The notes under the pieces are model-generated. The model was given only the letters and a program-made list of their open reading frames with translations, did no database searches and was not told the DNA's origin. Of a stretch of 6,834 nt of DNA, positions 1 through 5,392 are shown piece after piece. This stretch comes from JAEUMW01 sp039807745. GTDB taxonomy: Bacteria; Pseudomonadota; Gammaproteobacteria; Burkholderiales; JAEUMW01. The first letter of the stretch is position 1, and every line of letters begins with the position of its first letter. The stretch covers positions 1 to 6,834 of the forward strand of contig JBDHRV010000167.1 of NCBI GenBank assembly GCA_039807745.1. The letters are read 5' to 3'. Made by a program: the position numbers and the translations under genes.

Positions 1-72
1 GGGGTGAGAGGATTCGAACCTCCGACTCCTGCGTCCCGAACGCAGTACTCTACCAGGCTGAGCTACACCCCG
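1..72 (-). tRNA. tRNA-Pro (anticodon CGG), 3' end cut off by window edge
   Basis: Read on the minus strand, the sequence folds as a tRNA. The acceptor 5' arm is CGGGGTG (72 down to 66), followed by T8-A9, a D-arm GCTC/GAGT with loop AGCCTGGTA, and an anticodon stem CTGCG/CGCAG. The seven-base loop TTCGGGA gives anticodon CGG. A five-base variable region and a T-arm GGAGG-TTCGAAT-CCTCT follow. The acceptor 3' strand CACCCC reaches base 1, so the last paired base, the discriminator and any encoded CCA lie outside the window. It decodes CCG proline codons, which should be common in a genome this GC-rich. The gene lies downstream of ispB on the same strand, beyond a terminator-like hairpin, so its promoter is not obvious. 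Confidence 0.96.
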
Positions 73-106
73 AAAAAATTTGGCCGGCATGAAGAGCTCT
101 GCCGGC
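73..106 (-). terminator. probable intrinsic terminator after ispB
   Basis: On the minus strand there is a perfect 7-bp stem, GCCGGCA / TGCCGGC (106-100 with 89-83), with a 10-nt loop. CAAA and then six T (78-73) follow. The hairpin begins 22 nt after the ispB stop codon. The short AAA interruption between stem and T-run makes it weaker than a textbook terminator. The T-run abuts the 5' end of the tRNA-Pro gene, so incomplete termination could allow ispB transcripts to read into the tRNA. Confidence 0.6.
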
Positions 107-128
107 GCCGATTCACCACCACGGGACT

Positions 129-1100
129 TCAGAAACTCCGCGCGACCGCGAAGTCGGCCAATTGTAGCAAAGATTCCTTGAAGGTTGAACGCTGCAGGCC
201 CGCGATGGCATCGCACGCCTTGCGGGCTTCCACCTGGGCGAGGTCTCGCGTGTAATCGAGCGCCCCGGTGTCGCGGATGATCTGCAGCACCGGACCGAAT
301 TCGCCGGCTCCCCCGCTCTCGATCGCACCGCGGATCAGCGCCGACTGCTCCGCCGTGCCGCACGCAATGGCACGAATGAGGGGTAGCGTCGGCTTGCCTT
401 CGGCGAGGTCGTCACCGAGATTCTTGCCGGTGGTGTCGAGGTCGCCGGAGTAATCGAGCACGTCGTCGATCAACTGGAACGCCGTGCCGAGATGCATGCC
501 GTAGCGGGTGGCGGCCTCTTCCTGTTCGTCTTCGGCGCCACCCAGTATGGCTCCGATCCGCGACGCCGCCTCGAAGAGCTTCGCGGTCTTGTAGCGGATG
601 ACGCGCAGGTACCCTTCCTCCTCGATCCCGGCATTGTGGCAGTTGAGCAGCTGGAGGACTTCGCCTTCGGCGATGACGTTGGTGGCATCGGCGAGCACTT
701 CGAGCACCCGCGCGTTGCCCACCGTGACCATCATCTGGAACGCGCGCGAATAGAGGAAGTCGCCCACCAGCACGCTCGCCTCGTTGCCGAAGAGCGAGTT
801 CGCGGTGGCACGGCCGCGGCGCATCTGCGAGGCGTCGACGACGTCATCGTGCAGCAGCGTCGCAGTGTGGATGAACTCGACCACTGCCGCGAGCGCGTGG
901 TGGTGCAGCGCCTGGTAGCCATGCGCGCGCGCCGAGAGGCACAGCAGCGCGGGGCGCAGCCGCTTGCCGCCGCTCTGGACGATGTACTCGGCCACCTGCC
1001 TGATCAGAACGACGTCGGAGCTCAGATGGTGGCGGATGGATTCGTCCACCGCCCGCATGTCGTCTGCGACGGCGGCGCGAACCGCTTCAAGGGAAGACAC
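129..1100 (-). CDS. ispB: octaprenyl (all-trans polyprenyl) diphosphate synthase
   Basis: Trans-isoprenyl diphosphate synthase that adds isopentenyl diphosphate units to an allylic primer to make the long side chain of ubiquinone or menaquinone; cytosolic. With the GTG start used here it has 323 residues, the usual IspB length. Visible motifs are GGKRLRP (44-50), the first Asp-rich motif DDVVD (85-89), KT (171-172) and the second Asp-rich motif DDVLD (212-216). The residue five before the first motif is alanine (ATLLH-DD). A small residue there fits a long-chain product rather than FPP or GGPP. Similarity to E. coli IspB is strong throughout (for example EFIHTATLLHDDVVD and SVLVGDFLYSRAFQMM). 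A TTG four codons upstream (1112) is an alternative start. GTG at 1100 matches the E. coli N-terminus better; neither has a Shine-Dalgarno sequence. Product chain length cannot be read from the sequence. Confidence 0.95.
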   Translation of the reverse strand: MSSLEAVRAAVADDMRAVDESIRHHLSSDVVLIRQVAEYIVQSGGKRLRPALLCLSARAHGYQALHHHALAAVVEFIHTATLLHDDVVDASQMRRGRATANSLFGNEASVLVGDFLYSRAFQMMVTVGNARVLEVLADATNVIAEGEVLQLLNCHNAGIEEEGYLRVIRYKTAKLFEAASRIGAILGGAEDEQEEAATRYGMHLGTAFQLIDDVLDYSGDLDTTGKNLGDDLAEGKPTLPLIRAIACGTAEQSALIRGAIESGGAGEFGPVLQIIRDTGALDYTRDLAQVEARKACDAIAGLQRSTFKESLLQLADFAVARSF

Positions 1101-1126
1101 GGCGCGCAGCAAGGGAAAAAGGCAGG

Positions 1127-1155
1127 ATGGTAGGCAGCGCGCTCCGCTGGGTCAA
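1127..1155 (-). promoter_or_regulatory. predicted sigma70 promoter of ispB
   Basis: On the minus strand, -35 TTGACC (1155-1150; 5/6 to consensus) and -10 TACCAT (1132-1127; 4/6) are separated by exactly 17 bp. Transcription would start near 1120, only about 7 nt before the TTG and about 20 nt before the GTG candidate start of ispB. The -35 box lies within a small inverted repeat (1146-1167). Prediction by eye only. Confidence 0.55.
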
Positions 1156-1167
1156 GCATCGCCCAGC
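1146..1167. repeat. short inverted repeat overlapping the ispB -35 box
   Basis: GCTGGG (1146-1151) and CCCAGC (1162-1167) form a perfect 6-bp inverted repeat with a 10-bp spacer. It covers the predicted -35 element of ispB and lies upstream of the rplU promoter. It could be an operator or simply chance in GC-rich DNA; no known regulator site was recognised. Confidence 0.35.
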
Positions 1168-1201
1168 CAGGTGGCGCCCGGCAGCGCGTCGAAGCCCGAG
1201 G

Positions 1202-1230
1202 TTGAGCCGCACACCGGCCCGCGCTATACT
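1202..1230 (+). promoter_or_regulatory. predicted sigma70 promoter of rplU-rpmA
   Basis: -35 TTGAGC (1202-1207; 4/6) and -10 TATACT (1225-1230; 5/6) have a 17-bp spacer. The start site would fall near 1237, giving a leader of about 30 nt before the rplU ATG. That leader includes the ribosome binding site GGAG (1258-1261). The spacing, the good -10 box and the position directly before a ribosomal protein gene make this the best promoter in the window. Confidence 0.75.
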
Positions 1231-1266
1231 GCACGGCTTTTCGAAAGAGCCATTGTCGGAGCAGAA

Positions 1267-1578
1267 ATGTTTGCGGTCATCAAAACCGGTGGCAAGCAAT
1301 ACCGGGTCGCGAGCGGCGACCAACTCAAGGTCGAGAAGCTTGCCGGAGAAATCGGCAGCGAGATCGTGCTCGACCAGGTACTCGCGGTGGGCCAAGGCGC
1401 CGAGCTCGCGCTCGGATCCCCCCTCGTAACCGGCGCTTCGGTGCGCGCGACCGTCGTGTCCCAAGGGCGACACGACAAGGTCACCATCTTCAAGATGCGT
1501 CGCCGCAAGCACTACAAGAAGTCCCAGGGTCATCGTCAGAGCTACACCGAGATTCGGATCGACGCCATCACCGTCTAG
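1267..1578 (+). CDS. rplU: 50S ribosomal protein L21
   Basis: Large-subunit ribosomal protein that binds 23S rRNA, in contact with L20 in known ribosome structures. The 103 residues equal the E. coli length. The N-terminus MFAVIKTGGKQYRV is the family signature start. The basic C-terminal RNA-binding stretch FKMRRRKHYKKSQGHRQ (75-91) is the L21 hallmark. The ATG at 1267 has GGAG at 1258-1261 with a 5-nt spacer. Longer upstream extensions of this frame run back into ispB on the opposite strand and are not plausible. It is the first gene of the rplU-rpmA unit, behind its own sigma70-type promoter; the next gene starts after 21 nt. Confidence 0.98.
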   Translation: MFAVIKTGGKQYRVASGDQLKVEKLAGEIGSEIVLDQVLAVGQGAELALGSPLVTGASVRATVVSQGRHDKVTIFKMRRRKHYKKSQGHRQSYTEIRIDAITV

Positions 1579-1599
1579 GATCGCGCGAGGAGTGTAATC

Positions 1600-1857
1600 A
1601 TGGCACACAAGAAAGCGGGCGGCAGCTCTCGTAACGGACGCGACTCGCAGTCAAAACGCCTCGGCGTGAAGCGTTTCGGCGGCCAGGTCATTGCGGCGGG
1701 CAGCATCATCGTCCGCCAGCGCGGCACCCAGGTGCACCCCGGCGACAACGTCGGGATGGGCCGCGATCATACCCTCTTCGCGAAGGTCGCCGGGCAAGTG
1801 CTGTTCTCCGTGAAAGGGCCGGCGAAGCGCAAGGTCGTGAGCATCGTCCCGGCCTGA
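1600..1857 (+). CDS. rpmA: 50S ribosomal protein L27
   Basis: Large-subunit protein whose N-terminal tail reaches the peptidyl transferase centre and contacts the tRNA ends. It has 85 residues, identical to the usual proteobacterial length. The conserved tail AHKKAGGSSRNGRDSQ follows the initiator Met directly, so there is no cleaved N-terminal extension of the Firmicutes type. The basic stretch SKRLGVKRFGG (18-28) and the GDNVGMGRDHTLFA core (48-61) are typical. A strong ribosome binding site AGGAG (1588-1592) precedes the ATG by 7 nt. It is co-transcribed with rplU, and a strong terminator follows 18 nt after the stop. Confidence 0.98.
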   Translation: MAHKKAGGSSRNGRDSQSKRLGVKRFGGQVIAAGSIIVRQRGTQVHPGDNVGMGRDHTLFAKVAGQVLFSVKGPAKRKVVSIVPA

Positions 1858-1875
1858 GCCGCGCTCGCTCAGACG

Positions 1876-1905
1876 AGGCCCTATCGTTCGCGGTAGGGCC
1901 TTTTT
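1876..1905 (+). terminator. strong intrinsic terminator after rpmA
   Basis: AGGCCCTA (1876-1883) pairs with TAGGGCCT (1894-1901). The stem continues inward by T-G, C-G and G-C pairs to a TTCG tetraloop (1887-1890), giving about 11 bp. A run of T ends at 1905. It closes the rplU-rpmA unit, yet lies only 25 nt before the obgE start codon. Confidence 0.9.
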
Positions 1906-1930
1906 CATTCCCGTACGTTCCGCTTTGCGC

Positions 1931-3010
1931 ATGAAGTTCGTCGATGAAGCCGTGATCGAAGTTCACGCCGGCAATGGCGGCGACGGCGTCGTGAGCTTCC
2001 GGCGCGAGAAGTACGTGCCACGCGGCGGGCCCAACGGAGGCGACGGCGGGCGCGGCGGCAGCGTCTACGCGCTTGCCGACCGCAACGTCAACACGCTGGT
2101 CGAGTACCGCTTCGCGCGTCTGCACCGTGCGAAGAACGGACAGAACGGCATGGGGTCGGAGTGCACCGGCCGCAGCGCAGACGATGTCGTGCTCTCGATG
2201 CCCGTCGGCACCATCGTCAAGGATGCCGACACCGATCGGGTCATCGCGGATCTGTGCCGCCACGGTCAGCGGGCGTTGCTTGCGCGCGGCGGACAAGGCG
2301 GGCTCGGCAACGTTCATTTCAAGTCGAGTACCAACCGCGCACCGCGGCAATGCACGCCCGGGGAACCGGGACAGGCACGGCGGCTCGCGCTCGAGTTGCG
2401 GGTGTTGGCCGACGTCGGACTGCTGGGCCTGCCGAACGCGGGCAAGTCGACTTTCATCCGTGCCGTGTCGGCGGCCCGTCCCAAGGTTGCGGACTATCCC
2501 TTCACCACCTTGCATCCCAATCTCGGCGTGGTGCGCGTGGACGAGGGCAGGAGCTTCGTCGTCGCCGACATCCCGGGGCTCATCGCGGGTGCGGCTGACG
2601 GCGCCGGCCTCGGGCATCAGTTCCTGCGGCACCTGGCGCGCACGCGGCTGCTGCTGCACATCGTCGATGTTGCGCCCTTCGACCCCGACGCCGAGCCGGT
2701 GCGCGACGCTGCCGCCATCGTTCGCGAGCTGCGGCGGCATGACGAGGCGCTCTACCAGAAGCCGAGATGGCTGGTCCTGAACAAGCTCGACCTCATTCCC
2801 GACCATGAGCGTACACGCAGGGTCGAGGAGCTGGTCGAGCGCTTCGGTCGACCGGCGCAGGTGTTCGAGGTTTCCGCCCTCACGGGTGAGGGTTGCCGCG
2901 CGCTATGCTTCGCGGTCATGGACCACCTGGATGCCAACCGCCGGCCGGACACCGGCGACGACGCGGGTCTCGAGACCGACGACGCGATGCCCGAGACGCG
3001 TGATGATTGA
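1931..3010 (+). CDS. obgE: Obg family GTPase (ObgE/CgtA)
   Basis: Essential, slow-turnover GTPase that associates with the 50S subunit and acts in its late assembly and in growth and stress signalling. It has 359 residues. The N-terminal Obg fold (about 1-158) is glycine-rich (for example RGGPNGGDGGRGG, 31-43). The G domain shows G1 GLPNAGKS (166-173), G2 FTT (191-193), G3 DIPG (213-216), G4 NKLD (284-287) and G5 SAL (315-317). A short acidic tail (about 340-359, rich in D and E) resembles that of E. coli ObgE. The ATG at 1931 gives the conserved start MKFVDEAVIEVHAGNGGDG; a TTG two codons earlier is possible but adds non-conserved residues. No Shine-Dalgarno sequence is visible in the pyrimidine-rich leader. 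proB follows after 24 nt. Confidence 0.97.
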   Translation: MKFVDEAVIEVHAGNGGDGVVSFRREKYVPRGGPNGGDGGRGGSVYALADRNVNTLVEYRFARLHRAKNGQNGMGSECTGRSADDVVLSMPVGTIVKDADTDRVIADLCRHGQRALLARGGQGGLGNVHFKSSTNRAPRQCTPGEPGQARRLALELRVLADVGLLGLPNAGKSTFIRAVSAARPKVADYPFTTLHPNLGVVRVDEGRSFVVADIPGLIAGAADGAGLGHQFLRHLARTRLLLHIVDVAPFDPDAEPVRDAAAIVRELRRHDEALYQKPRWLVLNKLDLIPDHERTRRVEELVERFGRPAQVFEVSALTGEGCRALCFAVMDHLDANRRPDTGDDAGLETDDAMPETRDD

Positions 3011-3034
3011 GACACAATGGCGAGGTAAGCGCTG

Positions 3035-4153
3035 ATGGCATCCGTGCTCGCCGGTGCGAATCGGCTGGTGATCAAGGTCGGCAGCAGCCTCGTCACGAAC
3101 GACGGACAGGGGCTGGACCACGCGGCGCTCGCGGGCTGGGCGGAACAGGTTGCGGCGCTGCGCGAGCGCGGGCGAGAGGTGATCGTCGTCTCGAGCGGCG
3201 CGATCGCCGAGGGCATGCAGCGCCTAGGGTGGAGGAAGCGTCCGCGCTCCGTGCACGAGCTGCAGGCCGCGGCAGCGGTCGGCCAGATGGGACTCGTGCA
3301 AGCCTACGAGTCCTGCTTCGCGAAGCACAAGCTCACGACGTCGCAGGTCCTGCTGACACACGACGATCTCGCGGACCGCAAGCGTTACCTGAACGCGCGT
3401 TCCACCCTGCGCACGCTGCTCAAGCTGGGTGCGATCCCGATCATCAACGAGAACGACACGGTCGTCACCGACGAGATCCGCTTCGGCGACAACGATACCC
3501 TGGCGGCGCTCGTCACCAACCTCGTCGAAGCCGACGCACTCGTCATCCTCACCGATCAGGCCGGTCTCTACACCGCCGATCCCAGGAAGGATGCACGGGC
3601 CGAGCTGGTGCGCAACGCAGCCGCGGGTGACCCGGCACTGGAACGCATGGCGGGCAGCGCCGGCAGCGACATCGGCCGCGGCGGCATGCTGACGAAGGTG
3701 ATCGCGGCCAAGCGCGCATCCCGCAGCGGCGCCCATACCGTCATCGTTTCCGGACGCGAACCCGACGTGCTCGTGCGCCTCACCTCCGGAGAAGCGATCG
3801 GCACCGAGCTCGCCGCCGTCGCCATGACCCTTGCCGCACGCAAGCAATGGATCGCGGACCACCTGCAGGTCAAAGGCCGGCTCGAGCTCGACGCGGGCGC
3901 GGCGCGCGCCCTGTTGCGGGAAGGGAAAAGCCTGCTGCCGATCGGCGTGCAGGCGCTGACGGGCGAGTTCGAGCGGGGGGAAGTGGTGAGCTGCGTCGAC
4001 CCCGCGGGACGCGAGATTGCGCGCGGGCTGGTCAACTACGGCGCGAGCGAAGCGCGTCGCATCCTGCGTGTGCCGAGCGCCGAGATCGAAAGCCGGCTCG
4101 GTTACATCGACGAGCCCGAGCTCATTCACCGCGACAACCTCGTTCTCTTGTGA
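3035..4153 (+). CDS. proB: glutamate 5-kinase (gamma-glutamyl kinase) with PUA domain
   Basis: Cytosolic enzyme that phosphorylates L-glutamate with ATP to gamma-glutamyl phosphate, the first and normally proline-inhibited step of proline synthesis. It has 372 residues (E. coli 367). The amino-acid-kinase domain (about 1-260) shows VIKVGSS (12-18, K14), SSGAIAEG (53-60), INENDTV (137-143), FGDNDTLAAL (150-159), LTDQAGLYTADPR (172-184) and GRGGMLTK (214-221). The Asp in NEND and the Asn in GDND match the E. coli positions D137 and N149 tied to substrate and proline binding, so feedback inhibition is likely kept. A C-terminal PUA domain (about 280-372) is present. The ATG has GAGG at 3022-3025, 9 nt upstream. 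It is probably co-transcribed with obgE. proA, encoding the next enzyme, is not in this window. Confidence 0.97.
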   Translation: MASVLAGANRLVIKVGSSLVTNDGQGLDHAALAGWAEQVAALRERGREVIVVSSGAIAEGMQRLGWRKRPRSVHELQAAAAVGQMGLVQAYESCFAKHKLTTSQVLLTHDDLADRKRYLNARSTLRTLLKLGAIPIINENDTVVTDEIRFGDNDTLAALVTNLVEADALVILTDQAGLYTADPRKDARAELVRNAAAGDPALERMAGSAGSDIGRGGMLTKVIAAKRASRSGAHTVIVSGREPDVLVRLTSGEAIGTELAAVAMTLAARKQWIADHLQVKGRLELDAGAARALLREGKSLLPIGVQALTGEFERGEVVSCVDPAGREIARGLVNYGASEARRILRVPSAEIESRLGYIDEPELIHRDNLVLL

Positions 4154-4160
4154 CGCGCGC

Positions 4161-4182
4161 GCTGCACGAACCGCCGTGCGGC
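4161..4182. terminator. hairpin in the proB / CNP1-like convergent gap
   Basis: GCTGCACG (4161-4168) and CGTGCGGC (4175-4182) form an 8-bp stem with one T-G wobble and a 6-nt loop. It sits in the 33-nt gap between two converging stop codons, where a bidirectional terminator is expected. No T-run follows on either strand, so it is not a canonical intrinsic terminator and may only block read-through or 3' decay. Confidence 0.35.
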
Positions 4183-4186
4183 TCCG

Positions 4187-4744
4187 TCAGAAGCTGTCGT
4201 CGGCCCGGGAATTTGCCCCTGACTTGAGCGCGCGGATGGCCTCGCCAGGGCTTCTGACCGGCACCTTCTTCGGGCAGAAGAAATCCTTGAACAGAACGAT
4301 GCGGTAGCGGTTTACCTCGGTGAAGGCGATCGGTCGCCATTCCGGCTGCTTCACCGGCGACCACGTGCCATCGGCGCGTCCCATTGCGTAGAGCTTGTAC
4401 GTGTAGCCCGTGCAGTCGAGCCCCTCGTAGGTGACGCTGCGCGCGCCGCTCGGCGAGACGACCACCGTCGTGTAACGGATCGCCCAGTCCTCGCCGATGC
4501 TGATGGACTCGGGGTCGACGAAGAACGTGTTGCGCGAAACACCGCCGATGTCGAAGCGAAGCAGGCGGTCATCCGCCGGAAACGGCGGCAAGGCTGGCGT
4601 GTCCTCCTTGCGCGGGCCTTCGTCGGCTCTTTTCTCGTCGGGATCGGGCACCCGCAGCCAGCGGTCCTCCGCGCTCTTGCAAGCGCAGAGCGCGAACGAG
4701 ATCGCCACGACGGCGAGCGCAAGCCGCAGCCTGGCAGCGCGCAC
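4187..4744 (-). CDS. CNP1-like family protein, putative lipoprotein
   Basis: Recognised as a member of the CNP1-like family, found mainly in betaproteobacteria and without known function. With the GTG start it has 185 residues. Residues about 4-22 form a signal peptide: basic start (RAARLR), hydrophobic core (LALAVVAISFAL), then Leu-Cys-Ala-Cys. The last Cys (22) could be lipidated, although Cys at lipobox -2 is unusual. An acidic, proline-rich linker follows. The conserved body includes FFVDPESISIG, IRYTTVVVSPSGARSVTYEG, YKLYAMGRADGTW, W-P-I and FFCP. Two further Cys (in LDC and FFCP) might pair in the periplasm. The first candidate start, TTG at 4756, overlaps the stop of the preceding gene as TTGA. 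GTG at 4744 has GAGG 6 nt upstream and is preferred. It is the last gene of the minus-strand run, converging on proB. Confidence 0.8.
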   Translation of the reverse strand: MRAARLRLALAVVAISFALCACKSAEDRWLRVPDPDEKRADEGPRKEDTPALPPFPADDRLLRFDIGGVSRNTFFVDPESISIGEDWAIRYTTVVVSPSGARSVTYEGLDCTGYTYKLYAMGRADGTWSPVKQPEWRPIAFTEVNRYRIVLFKDFFCPKKVPVRSPGEAIRALKSGANSRADDSF

Positions 4745-4750
4745 GGGTGG

Positions 4751-4754
4751 CCTC
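4751..4754 (-). promoter_or_regulatory. ribosome binding site favouring the GTG start of the CNP1-like gene
   Basis: GAGG on the minus strand lies 6 nt before GTG 4744. A better match, AGGAG (4763-4759), is only 2 nt before the TTG at 4756, too close for efficient use, and 14 nt before the GTG. The two candidate starts differ by four codons, all upstream of the signal-peptide core. Confidence 0.45.
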
Positions 4755-5343
4755 AATGCTCCTGAAAATCGCCGATGAGCGAGGCCCTGGTGGCGGGATC
4801 CGTGATGACGACCGCCGCCGGGTAGTGCTGATGGTCGATGCCCATGGCAAGCCCACCGCCGGCGCGCAGCGCCGCGCGCATCTCACCCGTGAGCTCGAAC
4901 CGGAGAAAATGGACCGATGCCGTTTTCTCCTCGTTCGAGCGCTCCAGGTCTTCGTCGGCGATGGCGTGGACCTTGTCGAATCCCTCGATGCGGACCCAGA
5001 CATGGTTCTCCACGCCGATCAGCCTGGCGAGCATCTGCCTGCGCTCGTCGATGTCCGTGTACTCGACCAGCATGGTCGCCTTCCAGTTGGTGCCAGTCGG
5101 AACGAGCGGGTTGTACGCGGACAGCTCGCCGTCGATGCCGTCCTCCTCGAAGATCTTCTCGATGCGCAGCATTTCCTGGATCTGGTAGCGAATCGTCAAC
5201 TCGTCCTCGAAGATCAGCGTGACGTGCGGCCCAACGGCCACCGTCCGGTGTTTCTTGTGCGCGAGCACCTTGGCTCGGAAGTCCTTGCGCGTACGCGCGT
5301 AGACCTCCAGCGGCATCAGGCTTTCTCTCGAAATAGCTGCCAT
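4753..5343 (-). CDS. DUF3501 family protein
   Basis: Soluble protein of unknown function that I recognise as DUF3501; 196 residues with the start used here. There is no signal peptide or membrane segment. Conserved-looking parts are the N-terminal SLMPLEVYARTRKDFRAKV (8-26), the block FEDELTIRYQIQEMLRIEKI (45-64), YNPLVP (77-82), a central acidic region, VHFLRFELT (144-152) and GIDHQHY (168-174). There is no cysteine, so it does not itself hold an Fe-S cluster by cysteines. The His-rich GIDHQHY could bind metal, but that is only a guess. The ATG at 5343 has AGGA 8 nt upstream. An ATG 20 codons earlier (5403) would overlap the Fe-S gene by 11 nt but has no ribosome binding site, and its extra residues look unlike the family start. 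It lies 49 nt after the Fe-S gene, so the two are almost certainly co-expressed. Confidence 0.85.
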   Translation of the reverse strand: MAAISRESLMPLEVYARTRKDFRAKVLAHKKHRTVAVGPHVTLIFEDELTIRYQIQEMLRIEKIFEEDGIDGELSAYNPLVPTGTNWKATMLVEYTDIDERRQMLARLIGVENHVWVRIEGFDKVHAIADEDLERSNEEKTASVHFLRFELTGEMRAALRAGGGLAMGIDHQHYPAAVVITDPATRASLIGDFQEH

Positions 5344-5351
5344 CGGCGGTT

Positions 5352-5355
5352 TCCT
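5352..5355 (-). promoter_or_regulatory. ribosome binding site of the DUF3501 gene
   Basis: AGGA on the minus strand, 8 nt before ATG 5343. It is the main reason to choose this start over the ATG at 5403, which is preceded by no purine-rich motif. Confidence 0.6.
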
Positions 5356-5392
5356 GTCTGACGCGCCCACGAGGCGGGGCGCTATGGTTGGG

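Noticed and set aside
492..1133. 213-codon open frame on the plus strand opposite ispB
   Set aside because: It is a shadow of ispB; the composition is arbitrary and the ispB motifs on the other strand are decisive.
964..1266. N-terminal extension of rplU back into the ispB region
   Set aside because: L21 starts at MFAVIKTGGKQYRV with a good ribosome binding site; the extension would lie upstream of the predicted promoter and across ispB.
1925..1930. TTG start of obgE two codons before the ATG
   Set aside because: The family N-terminus begins at MKFVDEA; the TTG has no better ribosome binding site.
1706..2806. 366-codon open frame on the minus strand opposite obgE
   Set aside because: It lies antisense to an unmistakable Obg GTPase, its translation is rich in R, A, H and D without recognisable domains, and long antisense frames are expected in GC-rich codon-biased genes.
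3224..4129. 301-codon open frame on the minus strand opposite proB
   Set aside because: Same reasoning: it mirrors the proB coding frame, shows no family motif and has no clear ribosome binding site.
4154..4186. Possible small RNA or attenuator in the proB / CNP1-like gap
   Set aside because: Only 33 nt long with one hairpin and no promoter or T-run; a termination or decay-blocking role is the simplest reading.
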